Assembly (NCBI RefSeq): GCF_003194565.2
Contig: NZ_QICH01000001.1
Span: 1,116,001-1,180,000 of the forward strand
Direction of reading: 5' to 3'
Source: Kangiella spongicola
GTDB lineage: Bacteria > Pseudomonadota > Gammaproteobacteria > Enterobacterales > Kangiellaceae
Length of the DNA: 64,000 nt
The translations under genes were made by a program, and so were the position numbers. Positions 50,461-58,577 of the stretch are shown in pieces (positions within the stretch are counted from its first letter, which is position 1; each line of letters opens with the position of its first letter). The notes under the pieces are model-generated. The model was given only the letters and a program-made list of their open reading frames with translations, made no database searches and was not told the origin of the DNA.

Positions 50461-50794
50461 TGCCTATTGCAAAGCTAAAGGCTGGTTGCTTTTCTCTGAA
50501 ATCCGTTTTACATTAGCCTTAGTTATTCTCAAGAGCTGTTCGTTAAAACGCGGATAACATACGCGCAAATTATAAAGCGTGAATGTAGAATTCGAGCGAA
50601 TTAGAGGCAGTCTTGTAAAGTTTGAATAATGGTGCTGGACACTAAAGTGTATCAGCGCAACGGGTTGCGCCTTAACGTGCTGACGTAAACATTCAGCATA
50701 AGAATGACTCACAGAACTTTAATAATGAGTTGTTGTGAATGAGGACGTAACAATATGATTTATGATCAAAAGCCCTTAACATGAAGTTGTTGAT
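50461..50794. other. 334-base intergenic region between slyD and the GST gene
   Basis: A hairpin GCGCAA/TTGCGC lies at 50655-50670. An 82-codon GTG-initiated frame on the minus strand (50464-50712) has no ribosome-binding site and is not supported. Otherwise I see nothing. Confidence 0.45.
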
Positions 50795-51457
50795 ATGACG
50801 TCTTTAGAACAGCCAATTTTAATAAGTTTTAAACTGTGCCCTTTTGTACAAAGAGCGGTTATTACTTTGTTGCACAAAAAGATTGATCACACCATTGAAT
50901 ACATTGATCTACAGAAAAAGCCTGATTGGTTCTTAGAAATATCGCCACTCGGCAAAGTACCCTTGTTGAGAGTTCAAGATCATGTCTTATTCGAATCAGC
51001 GGTGATTAACGAATATCTCGACGAAACGCATGGTGAGCCTATGTTAGCTAAAGATCCTTTAGCTAAGGCTGAGCAAAGAGCTTGGATAGAATTCAGCAGC
51101 AGCTTATTTAACGCTCAGCACCAGTTAACACAAGCTCGTCGTGAAGAAACTTACTTCAAGATTGAAGAAGATTTAACCAAAAAATTAGCACAGCTAGAGC
51201 GTAAAATTGGTAGTGACGGCTTTTTTGAAGGCAAAAAATTTACTCTAGTCGACAGCTCATTCGCTCCATTTTTAATGCGCTCACAATTAGTCGCCGACAA
51301 TATTGGTGTTGATCCTGTAAGTGACTATAAAAAGATAATGAAATGGCGTGATAACTTGTTGTCGCTGTCAGAAGTGCAAAAATCAGTGTCAAAGGATTTT
51401 GAAGATCTTTATATTGAAGGGATATTCGAGCGCGGCGGTTATTTAGCCGATCAGTAG
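50795..51457 (+). CDS. glutathione S-transferase family protein
   Basis: Encodes 220 residues with an N-terminal thioredoxin-like domain and a helical C-terminal domain. SFKLCPFVQRAVITLLHKK places a cysteine at the catalytic position, as in omega-class GSTs and related thiol transferases. ISPLGKVPLL and LFESAVINEYLDE form the glutathione site. Such proteins act in thiol-disulfide exchange or detoxification. It could be confused with SspA, but the CPFVQRA motif argues for a GST. It is monocistronic with a terminator on its 3' side. Confidence 0.85.
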   Translation: MTSLEQPILISFKLCPFVQRAVITLLHKKIDHTIEYIDLQKKPDWFLEISPLGKVPLLRVQDHVLFESAVINEYLDETHGEPMLAKDPLAKAEQRAWIEFSSSLFNAQHQLTQARREETYFKIEEDLTKKLAQLERKIGSDGFFEGKKFTLVDSSFAPFLMRSQLVADNIGVDPVSDYKKIMKWRDNLLSLSEVQKSVSKDFEDLYIEGIFERGGYLADQ

Positions 51458-51480
51458 GACTGAGTTATTACTTAGCCATA

Positions 51481-51510
51481 AAAAAGCGGGCCAAGAGGCC
51501 CGCTTTTTTT
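51481..51510. terminator. bidirectional terminator between the GST and M48 genes
   Basis: AAAAAAGCGGGCC-AAGA-GGCCCGCTTTTTT: a 7-bp GC stem with A-tract and T-tract on either side. It can end transcription from both convergent genes. Confidence 0.93.
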
Positions 51511-51534
51511 GATTGTATACAATCAAAGGCTTAG

Positions 51535-52335
51535 TTACAGATGGCAGCTTGGCTTTTTGCCTTGAGCTCGTGCTTGCTGATAGATCTTTTGTGCTTCTAC
51601 CATTTTCGATTTTAGGTCACGAATACGTGTTTCGTTGGCTGGGTGCGTGGACAACAATTCAGGTGGTTTACTACCCCCCATTTTCGACATATTTCTCCAC
51701 AGCTCAACACTTTCAGCAGGATCGAAACCGGCTCGAGCCATCAGCTCTAAACCAATTTCATCAGCTTCTGACTCATCTTCACGACTAAAGGCTAAGCCAC
51801 CTAGCTGAGTGCCGACACCCAATAAGTTCAATAACTGTTGCTTTTCAGTAGTAGGTTCGCCAGCTAAGACCGACGCCAGTTGTAAGCCAGCGCTTGAGAC
51901 ATATTGATTGGAAACTCGCGCGTTACCGTGGCGTGCCCAAACGTGGCCAATTTCATGGCCGATAACGGCAGCCAGCTGACTCGGGTTGTCTGCAACCTTA
52001 AACATACCCGTATGCACTCCAATTTTACCGCCTGGCAAGGCAAAAGCGTTTGGGCTATCGTCAACGAAGACTTTAGTTTCCCAGCGCGTGGTGCGCATAT
52101 CTGGTGCCATTTTGTTCAGCTCTGGAATCATACTATTAACAATACAATTCACATACTGATTATGGCGACGGTTGGTATCAATGGTTTGGCTTTTTTTCAT
52201 TGAAGCGAAGGCGGCACTGCCCATTTCGGCCATTTGCGACTCAGGGAATAGGATCAGCTGTTTTCGCCCTGTAGGTGACGTAGCGCAGGCGGTGATAAGG
52301 ATAAAGGTTATAAGAGCAACTAGTGCTTTTCTCAT
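51535..52335 (-). CDS. M48-family metalloprotease lipoprotein (LoiP/YggG-like)
   Basis: Encodes 266 residues. The lipoprotein signal MRKALVALITFILITAC ends with the lipidated cysteine. The M48 domain has HEIGHVWARHGNA with the zinc-binding HExxH, and ESEADEIG with the third ligand. GGKIGVHTGMF is another M48 landmark. This class degrades misfolded outer-membrane proteins. It lacks the TPR tail of BepA, so it is nearer LoiP. The frame extends to 52353, but GGAG 7 bases before ATG 52335 fixes the start. Confidence 0.9.
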   Translation of the reverse strand: MRKALVALITFILITACATSPTGRKQLILFPESQMAEMGSAAFASMKKSQTIDTNRRHNQYVNCIVNSMIPELNKMAPDMRTTRWETKVFVDDSPNAFALPGGKIGVHTGMFKVADNPSQLAAVIGHEIGHVWARHGNARVSNQYVSSAGLQLASVLAGEPTTEKQQLLNLLGVGTQLGGLAFSREDESEADEIGLELMARAGFDPAESVELWRNMSKMGGSKPPELLSTHPANETRIRDLKSKMVEAQKIYQQARAQGKKPSCHL

Positions 52336-52494
52336 GTCGCGTCTCCATTGCATGTGTTGTTGCTTTATATTAGGAGCTAGGGGTTATGATGGCAATAAGG
52401 CTTTATAAAATTTAACAATGAACCAGTCGGTTGCAAGTTAACACTAAATATAGTACTTTTTCACTGTGCTTTTGGTATAAATGGAGTATTTCGA

Positions 52495-53091
52495 GTGCGC
52501 AACACCACAGCAAATGAGCAAGGTTCACAGCATTCAGACAAGGGCGACATGGAAGTAATTGTCTCAGTATCAGGTACTGATAATGAAGATATCATCATAA
52601 CTTTGTCTGAAATTATCAATCGTTTTAACGGGCGATTGCAGGCCTCTCGTTTTCATCGTATGGATGACCGCTTTAGTGGTCTTTTCTATGTTTCTATCAA
52701 TATCGCCTATTTCGGTCCTTTTAGAGCTTGCCTTGAAAGCTTGAATTCTAAAAGACTGCAATTTGAATTCTCACCAGGAAACGCCGCCTCGAGCAATGCC
52801 TTGAACGATAAGGTTGCTTTTGATATCGAACTGTATGGTTTGCGCGATAAGGTGCTAGACGTCGAAATATTTAAGGCCTTATCGAGAAATCAACTGGTTG
52901 TTGATGAGTTGATACGCAATCGATATATTTGTGAGTCAGGGAAAGCGGCTTATAAAGTGAAATTGCAAGTGTCGACGGACTATATCTTCGATATTGATGA
53001 AGTTGAGCGTGAGTTACAGCTATTAGCAGAAGAGCTGGGTATTCATGTAGTCATCAACTTTGATGAAGATGAATTACAGGAAGCCATTTAA
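52495..53091 (+). CDS. tandem ACT-domain protein (GcvR-like)
   Basis: Encodes 198 residues. After a short polar N-terminus there are two ACT-like units (about 20-95 and 107-190), the first with SVSGTDNEDIIITLSEIINRFNG. This layout matches GcvR, the repressor partner of GcvA in glycine cleavage control, but no gcv genes are nearby and sequence identity looks low. The GTG start at 52495 follows GGAG at 52483-52486. ATG 52549 is an alternative that drops the polar leader. Confidence 0.65.
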   Translation: MRNTTANEQGSQHSDKGDMEVIVSVSGTDNEDIIITLSEIINRFNGRLQASRFHRMDDRFSGLFYVSINIAYFGPFRACLESLNSKRLQFEFSPGNAASSNALNDKVAFDIELYGLRDKVLDVEIFKALSRNQLVVDELIRNRYICESGKAAYKVKLQVSTDYIFDIDEVERELQLLAEELGIHVVINFDEDELQEAI

Positions 53092-53130
53092 AACTTAGGG
53101 CTTCCTGTAGAGTAACACTAAGCTTTGAAA

Positions 53131-53589
53131 CTACTCTTCAGTTTCTTTTCCTTCTATGACGAAGCCGATTCGTCTTTCAGGTTCCTCTTCTTTGACCTTT
53201 TGAACGTAACACAGTAGTTCGATGTTATTCTGGTGCGCAAGTACCATACATGGATTCCCGCCCGCAGTTCCTTCAACACGAATTCCGTGGAAAGACTCTT
53301 GGACTAGCCTTGAGACTTGAATTTGAAGACCACCGTTTAGAATCGCCACAATCGTAGGTTCAGCGTCTTTCGGCATCTGCTGACGCCATTTCTTAATGGT
53401 TCGGGCTAAACTGCGGATTAGCTCGCCTGCTGAGCGGTAGTCGTTAATTTCTTGGTGTGCCGTGTATAAATCTTCAAGCTCTGTTTTCGGAGGCTTAACG
53501 TCTGGGTGAACGTTATGAAACAGTTCAACCTCTTGTGGTTGACGCTGTTGAATAATGGTTTGGTAAGTGTCGTTTGAGTTATCGTTCAT
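53131..53589 (-). CDS. conserved hypothetical cytoplasmic protein
   Basis: Encodes 152 residues, hydrophilic, with no signal peptide or membrane helix. The central part (AGELIRSLARTIKKWRQ, ATIVAILNGGLQIQVSRLVQES-like, GNPCMVLAHQNNIELLCYVQKV) looks like a compact alpha/beta domain and does not match a motif I know. The ATG at 53589 is preferred to the upstream TTG at 53598; AAGGAT lies upstream. It is convergent with the ACT gene and divergent from dedA. Confidence 0.6.
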   Translation of the reverse strand: MNDNSNDTYQTIIQQRQPQEVELFHNVHPDVKPPKTELEDLYTAHQEINDYRSAGELIRSLARTIKKWRQQMPKDAEPTIVAILNGGLQIQVSRLVQESFHGIRVEGTAGGNPCMVLAHQNNIELLCYVQKVKEEEPERRIGFVIEGKETEE

Positions 53590-53717
53590 GTCGAGCAATA
53601 TCCTTAAGTGCCACCAGTTTAAAACTGGTTAGTAATCGTATTATGCAAACGATAAACGAGGCTTAAGCAATTAGCAAGCAACGAAAGACTGGACTTAAGG
53701 ACATAGATTTACAGATA

Positions 53718-54533
53718 ATGTTCGACTTTATTAAAAACATTATTCATATTAGCCCCATGGAAGAGATCGTTTCGAACATTATTGAGTGGATTCGCGTAAA
53801 CCCACACTGGGCCGGTGCTGTGGTTTTAGCCATTGCATTCCTAGAGTCGCTAGCCATTATCGGTTTAGCCATGCCTGGCTGGTTATTGTTAGTCGGGGTT
53901 GGTGGGTTGATTGGCGCTGGGACACTAAATTTCTGGCCAATAGCTTTTTTCAGCTTTGCCGGTGCCACTTTGGGACAGGCCGTTTCGTATTTAGTCGGTG
54001 TTGCCTTCAAAGATCGAGTGCACCATTGGCCTTGGGTCGAGCGCCATCAAACCTTACTGCATCGCTCGGAAACCTTCTTCAAGAAACACGGCTTCGCGGG
54101 AATACTTGTGGGGCAGTTCATAGGACCGATTCGAGCAGTGATTTCATTAATTGCCGGTATTCTAGATATGCCAGCTAAGAAATTCTTGTTAGCCGTGGTC
54201 ATCGCAACCTTGATTTGGGCGCCAGTTTACTTAATGCCAGGCGTGGTATTAGGGGCAGCATTAAGCTTTGAGAAACAAGAAGTTATAATCCTCGTGAGCT
54301 GTATTGTGGTTATGGCAGTCAGCCTATGGTTACTCGGTGGCTACGTGAAGCAGTTATGGCTTAGAAAGAGAGCAAAGGCTTCTGCGCAAGAAGTGTCACT
54401 AAGCCGCCATTTCCAACTCAAAATGACTGCGTCGATAGTGGCCTTTTTGAGCGTTATTGTGTTTCTAGTCTGCACTACTTACGGTGCCTTGATGATGAAA
54501 CTCTCTGAGAAAATCATGGGTGTCATTGGCTGA
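53718..54533 (+). CDS. DedA-family inner-membrane protein
   Basis: Encodes 271 residues of a DedA/SNARE-associated membrane protein. FLESLAIIGLAMPGWLLLVG-type and FAGILVGQFIGPIRAVISLIAG segments are the DedA landmarks, including the Arg needed for transport. The family flips polyprenyl phosphate or phospholipids and supports envelope homeostasis. A last pair of hydrophobic helices (about 188-205 and 235-258) extends it beyond the minimal form. ATG 53757 is an alternative start. The stop overlaps the start of the LysE gene by one base. Confidence 0.87.
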   Translation: MFDFIKNIIHISPMEEIVSNIIEWIRVNPHWAGAVVLAIAFLESLAIIGLAMPGWLLLVGVGGLIGAGTLNFWPIAFFSFAGATLGQAVSYLVGVAFKDRVHHWPWVERHQTLLHRSETFFKKHGFAGILVGQFIGPIRAVISLIAGILDMPAKKFLLAVVIATLIWAPVYLMPGVVLGAALSFEKQEVIILVSCIVVMAVSLWLLGGYVKQLWLRKRAKASAQEVSLSRHFQLKMTASIVAFLSVIVFLVCTTYGALMMKLSEKIMGVIG

Positions 54534-55195
54534 TGGGTTTTGAAGATTTCGCAAGTAACTTTGCAGAATATTGGCAACAGTTTTTGCTGATAGCTTCAGC
54601 ACACCTGTTAGCGGTCATGAGTCCGGGCCCTGATTTTGCCATTGTTATGCGACAATCTTTAGTCTTTGGTAAGAGGTTCGCCATTATCACCAGCCTTGGC
54701 ATTGGACTTGCCATTTTTGTCCACGTTGCTTACGCCGTGCTAGGCATTGGCTTACTGATTAAAAGCACCGACTGGCTCTTTAAGCTGATTCAGCTCGCCG
54801 GGGCGGGCTATTTAATCTATATCGGCTGGGGAGCGATTCGAGCTAAAGCGGAAAGTCCAAGCGCGAAGGTGAGTGCGGCACAAAGCAAAGCCATAATGAC
54901 CGAAGGCAAAGCGTTTCGCCAAGGCTTTGTCACTAACGTCTTAAACCCCAAAGCGACCTTGTTTTTCTTATCGCTTTTTACCACTTTGGTCGATGCATCG
55001 ACGCCGATGAGTGTACAGAGTTTTTACGGCGTCTGGATGGCGCTGGTCACAGCCGCTTGGTTTGTTTTCTTATCCTGTATTTTAGCGAGTCAAAAGGTGC
55101 GAAGCTTCTTCAATCAGTTTGGTCATTGGATAGATCGAATACTTGGCGCATTCCTAATTGCGCTGGCGCTTTTTATGCTGTGGAATATTTCTTAA
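54533..55195 (+). CDS. LysE/RhtB-family amino-acid exporter
   Basis: Encodes 220 residues with six membrane helices. HLLAVMSPGPDFAIVMRQSLVFG is the diagnostic LysE/RhtB motif, and FVTNVLNPKATLFFLSLFTTL is a second. The substrate could be threonine, homoserine or another amino acid; it cannot be told. Translational coupling to dedA is likely (TGATG overlap). Convergent with the histidine kinase gene. Confidence 0.9.
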   Translation: MGFEDFASNFAEYWQQFLLIASAHLLAVMSPGPDFAIVMRQSLVFGKRFAIITSLGIGLAIFVHVAYAVLGIGLLIKSTDWLFKLIQLAGAGYLIYIGWGAIRAKAESPSAKVSAAQSKAIMTEGKAFRQGFVTNVLNPKATLFFLSLFTTLVDASTPMSVQSFYGVWMALVTAAWFVFLSCILASQKVRSFFNQFGHWIDRILGAFLIALALFMLWNIS

Positions 55196-55228
55196 CGCAG
55201 TTTTAAGCTAGCTAAAAACACAGGCAAA

Positions 55229-56629
55229 TTAGCGCGAGGCTTTTAAAGAAATAGTGACTAAGAGACCGCCTTGCGCTTGGTTTTCAGCTCGAATAGTACC
55301 GCCGTTAATTTCAACGCCACGCTTAGCAATAGTTAAGCCTAAGCCAGTGCCACCAGAACTTCTTTCGCGTGCCTCTGTTGGACGATAGAAAGGTTCGAAG
55401 ATTTTCGCTAGATGCGCTTCTTCAACTCCTTCACCTTGGTCGCTGATTAAAATTAAGAAATGTTGGCCGGCTTTTTTAAGCTGTATGGTTATTTTAGTGC
55501 CTTCTGGCGTATGGCGAATAGCATTCCGGATAACATTTTCAATTGCCCTGGCGAGCAAATTGTAATAGCCCTTGAAGTGAATGGTTGGACTTTTTAATAA
55601 TACGACTTCTTTGTCGTTAGCGGCAGCTTCGAATTGCGCATCACTGATAATAATATCGAGCAAATCGTTAACCACGAATGTATCTGGCTTACCATGTTGC
55701 TGACCACGCTCTAGAGCCGCCACTTGTAAAAGCTCACCAATAAGCTCATCAAGCCGCTGAACTTCAACTTCAATTCGGTCGATATGCTTGGCGCACTCTG
55801 CTTGGCTGTGTTTCTGCGCAAGGCTAGCAGCAATTTGCATACGAGTTAAAGGCGAGCGTAGTTCGTGCGATACATCGCTCAGTAGGCGCTTCTGCGACAT
55901 AATAATGCGATTGATACGATCGGCCATTAGATCAAAATCTTCAGCTAGATCGTGAAACTCATCGGCACGTTTGCCAATAAAGTCTTTTGCACGAGCTTGC
56001 AAGTCGCCTTTGGCAATTGCTTTGGTGGCTTTTTGTAACTGATGAATCGGGCGAGTTAAATACCAAGCCAAAGCAAAGCACACTAAAAAGCTGATTCCGA
56101 GCGCGGCTAGCAACTGTAGAAAACTAATGGAATGATAAAACTGGCTGATGACGGTACTAAAGTGCTGTTGGCTTTTTTGCTTAATAAAAAGCAAATAGTA
56201 CTGACCTCGACTAAAAACGATTTCAGGCCCAGAATAAGAGTAATTATTAATGGTAACAGTGGCCGCTTGGTTGCGCTTTTTATAATGAGCGCTTAGCTGG
56301 TAGATGACTTCTGGAACCTGTTTGCCAGAAATTTCATAACCTTGATTATTAATAATAAAGGTATTATCGAGAGCCTTATTGCTGCCTTCGGGTTTTATCG
56401 GCAGGCCATTTTGATACTCTTCGATAACGTGTCGGAGCTGAATGGTAATAGCGGTCTGGCGCAATAGCTCGGACTCCTGACTCGAGGCAGGAACTAAGCG
56501 AGTATCCTTTGAGGTTAGGCTGTAGAAAAAGATAATAGTAGTTAAGGTCAGCAGCGTCGCTAACCAGAACCACAAGAAGATTTTCCAGAAAAGATTCGGC
56601 TTGGTCAGCCTACGAATCGTATGAAACAT
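55229..56629 (-). CDS. two-component sensor histidine kinase (CpxA-like)
   Basis: Encodes 466 residues. Two membrane helices (about 15-37 and 165-190) flank a periplasmic sensor of about 125 residues. HAMP follows (about 187-240), then the DHp domain with the phospho-accepting His in DVSHELRSPLTRMQ, and the ATPase with ENVIRNAIRHTPEG, SDQGEGV and GGTGLGLTIAKRG. It overlaps the regulator gene by 20 bases. Arrangement and motifs resemble CpxA, but the sensor region is not obviously CpxA and no cpxP is adjacent. Confidence 0.85.
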   Translation of the reverse strand: MFHTIRRLTKPNLFWKIFLWFWLATLLTLTTIIFFYSLTSKDTRLVPASSQESELLRQTAITIQLRHVIEEYQNGLPIKPEGSNKALDNTFIINNQGYEISGKQVPEVIYQLSAHYKKRNQAATVTINNYSYSGPEIVFSRGQYYLLFIKQKSQQHFSTVISQFYHSISFLQLLAALGISFLVCFALAWYLTRPIHQLQKATKAIAKGDLQARAKDFIGKRADEFHDLAEDFDLMADRINRIIMSQKRLLSDVSHELRSPLTRMQIAASLAQKHSQAECAKHIDRIEVEVQRLDELIGELLQVAALERGQQHGKPDTFVVNDLLDIIISDAQFEAAANDKEVVLLKSPTIHFKGYYNLLARAIENVIRNAIRHTPEGTKITIQLKKAGQHFLILISDQGEGVEEAHLAKIFEPFYRPTEARERSSGGTGLGLTIAKRGVEINGGTIRAENQAQGGLLVTISLKASR

Positions 56630-57308
56630 ACTGGTAGCCTACGCCGCGTACGGTTTTGATTCGTTCTTCACCTGTTTTATCGGTGCCAAGTTTGCGTCTT
56701 AAATTACTGATATGCATATCGATACTGCGATCGTAAGCTTCTAGCGAACGCCCTAGACACTTCTCCGATAAATCGTCACGCTTGACCAACTCGCCTGCTT
56801 GGCTGGTTAATAAATAAAGAATATCGAACTCTGTGGCAGTAAGCTTCATCGCTTTATTGTCGACTAGCGCTTCGCGCGAACCTGGGTTGATATATAAATC
56901 GTCAAGATGAATCGAGCGTAGCTTCTTTTTCTTGCGACTATAGTCAGTTTCAGTACGGCGTAAAATAGAGCGGATTCGAGCGGTGAGTTCGCGTGGATTA
57001 CACGGCTTACCGATATAATCATCAGCACCAAGCTCTAAGCCTACGATTCGGTCAATTTCGTCACCACGAGCTGTCAGCATTAAAATAGGAACTTGAGATT
57101 CTTTACGAACTTCTTTAAGAACGTCGAAACCATTCATGTTGGGCAACATGACGTCGAGCACCATTAAGTCAAAAGTATCGTTCAATATTAGCTTTGCCGC
57201 AGAAGCTCCGTCGTGAGCTACGGTGATATCAAAGTTTTCTTGAGACAGGTATTCCTGTAGAAGCTGACAAAGCTCTATATCATCATCTGCAAGTAATAAT
57301 TTGACCAT
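56610..57308 (-). CDS. OmpR-family response regulator (CpxR-like)
   Basis: Encodes 232 residues. The receiver domain has the acidic pocket D8-D10, the phosphorylated D52 in LDVMLPNMNG, and K103-type GKPCNPREL. The winged-helix domain contains LTATEFDILYLLTSQAGELVKRDDL and DMHISNLRRKLG. The partner kinase gene overlaps its 3' end. The cognate operator is not evident. The region 57309-57468 upstream has an inverted repeat GTAAAG (57390-57395) / CTTTAC (57409-57414), which may serve as a site. Confidence 0.88.
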   Translation of the reverse strand: MVKLLLADDDIELCQLLQEYLSQENFDITVAHDGASAAKLILNDTFDLMVLDVMLPNMNGFDVLKEVRKESQVPILMLTARGDEIDRIVGLELGADDYIGKPCNPRELTARIRSILRRTETDYSRKKKKLRSIHLDDLYINPGSREALVDNKAMKLTATEFDILYLLTSQAGELVKRDDLSEKCLGRSLEAYDRSIDMHISNLRRKLGTDKTGEERIKTVRGVGYQYVSYDS

Positions 57309-57468
57309 TAAAAGTTCCTATAAATAGACACATGAGGCTGTGCTTGCCTTATTTTTTGCTCATATTAGCATGAGGGCTTAAGTTCTAGTGTAAAGAATAG
57401 TCAGTCGCCTTTACATATCTTTTCTCAGAATTTACTCAAGCCCCAAACACCTAGACGTTTTAGTTAGG

Positions 57469-57474
57469 TATAGT
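57469..57474 (+). promoter_or_regulatory. possible -10 element of an orphan transcription unit
   Basis: TATAGT lies about 10 bases before a ribosome-binding site and small frame. No good -35 is visible at 16-18 bases, so an activator or another sigma factor would be needed if it is real. Confidence 0.25.
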
Positions 57475-57492
57475 GTACCTCGAAGGTTAGCG

Positions 57493-57546
57493 ATGTGTGT
57501 ACCCCCGCATGATGCTAATCCAAAGTATGAATGTTCTCCTTATTGA
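57493..57546 (+). CDS. candidate 17-residue peptide (small ORF) in an orphan transcript
   Basis: ATG at 57493 is preceded by GAAGG with a 6-base spacer. The frame reads MCVPPHDANPKYECSPY and ends at TGA 57544-57546. A strong terminator follows 37 bases later, and nothing else on the plus strand lies between the divergent response-regulator gene and this terminator. The region also folds into stem-loops: GGTTAGC 57485-57491 with GCTAATCC 57514-57521, and GTATGAAT 57525-57532 with ATTCATAC 57563-57570. A small RNA without a peptide is therefore an equal alternative. Function unknown. Confidence 0.4.
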   Translation: MCVPPHDANPKYECSPY

Positions 57547-57582
57547 ACTTACCCCTGTATAAATTCATACCATTAGTGAGTA

Positions 57583-57607
57583 GGGCCGACTTAGTCGGCC
57601 CTTTTTT
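57583..57607 (+). terminator. strong Rho-independent terminator with no annotated gene before it
   Basis: GGGCCGAC (57583-57590) and GTCGGCCC (57594-57601) pair around TTA, then six T residues. It ends a plus-strand transcript that can only start between 57309 and 57583. Confidence 0.92.
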
Positions 57608-57639
57608 ATTCCTGAGATAAAAAGAAATATTTGTTATGA

Positions 57640-57653
57640 TTGACCCAAATCAA
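57640..57653 (+). promoter_or_regulatory. FNR/Anr-like box upstream of the DUF1853 gene
   Basis: TTGACCCAAATCAA differs from the FNR consensus TTGAT-N4-ATCAA at one base. It ends 24 bases before the start codon. A chance match is possible. Confidence 0.25.
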
Positions 57654-57677
57654 AAAGGAATCCTCTAGACCTCGGCC

Positions 57678-58547
57678 ATGACGCGCTATCACAATGACCT
57701 TACTTGGATGCTAAACTCACCCGAGCTTTTGCAACTGAGCCCAGATCTAAGCATTAGAGATCTGACGCAACGTATGAAGGTCACTAATAATTTTAATTAT
57801 AAAGAAACGCACCGCCTGGGTGTGTACTTTGAACAGTTATGGCAACACCTAGTCTATTCCTGTGACAGCTTAGAAGTCTTAGAGCACAACCTACAAGTCA
57901 TTATCGATAAACACACATTAGGTGAATTCGATTCGATTATTAAAGACAAGCAGAGTCAAAAGAATATTCACTGTGAGCTTGCTGTTAAGTTCTATCTGGA
58001 AGTTGGTGAAGGGAGTTCTTTGAGTGATTGGGTTGGGCCAAATTTACGCGATCGGTTCGATAATAAATATGATCGACTGTTTGAGCACCAGTTAGCCTTG
58101 TCGAAAAATGAATTGATCAGACAATGGTTGGCGCAGAGAAACATTAAGGTTGATGCGATTAAACTGCTGACTAAAGGGCGATTATTTTATCCTTTAGACG
58201 ATTATATGAATGATAACTTCCATTTTCCTAATGAGGTTAGCAATAAGCATCTGAAAGGGTTTTGGACAAGCTGGGAAGACTTTGCCCACTTGCAACTGAG
58301 TTCGAGTATAAGGTGGTATCTACTACCCAAAAAGTATTGGTTGTCGAAGGTCATGCCGCATGAAGTCGAAGACCTACGTCCGCTTGATAATAAAGCGATA
58401 TTAATACATGGTCATAACGAGAGTTATCGATTCCAACGAATCCAGCAGGTTGTTGGGGTGCGCGATGGCTCTGAAATCATGCGTGGCTTTGTAGTGACTT
58501 CCGAATGGCTACAGAATGCAAAAGCTCGGGTTAAAGCCCCGAGCTAG
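57678..58547 (+). CDS. DUF1853-family protein
   Basis: Encodes 289 residues, cytoplasmic. The start DLTWMLNSPELLQL, LGVYFEQLWQHLV, HCELAVKFYLEV and WVGPNLRDRFDNKYDRLFEHQLALS are typical of the DUF1853 family, which has a nuclease-like fold prediction but no proven role. The C-terminal half is less conserved. AAGGAATCC is 13-21 bases upstream of the ATG. It is convergent with acs. Confidence 0.82.
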   Translation: MTRYHNDLTWMLNSPELLQLSPDLSIRDLTQRMKVTNNFNYKETHRLGVYFEQLWQHLVYSCDSLEVLEHNLQVIIDKHTLGEFDSIIKDKQSQKNIHCELAVKFYLEVGEGSSLSDWVGPNLRDRFDNKYDRLFEHQLALSKNELIRQWLAQRNIKVDAIKLLTKGRLFYPLDDYMNDNFHFPNEVSNKHLKGFWTSWEDFAHLQLSSSIRWYLLPKKYWLSKVMPHEVEDLRPLDNKAILIHGHNESYRFQRIQQVVGVRDGSEIMRGFVVTSEWLQNAKARVKAPS

Positions 58548-58577
58548 TGCCAAGTCCTGCTCCAGTTCAGATAGAGC

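Noticed and set aside
50655-50670. GCGCAA/TTGCGC hairpin as a possible REP-type repeat
   Set aside because: Only one copy in the window, so no evidence of a repeat family.
50464-50712. 82-codon minus-strand frame starting with GTG between slyD and the GST gene
   Set aside because: No ribosome-binding site, no recognisable motif, and unusual composition (many His, Arg, Gln); it reads like a chance frame.
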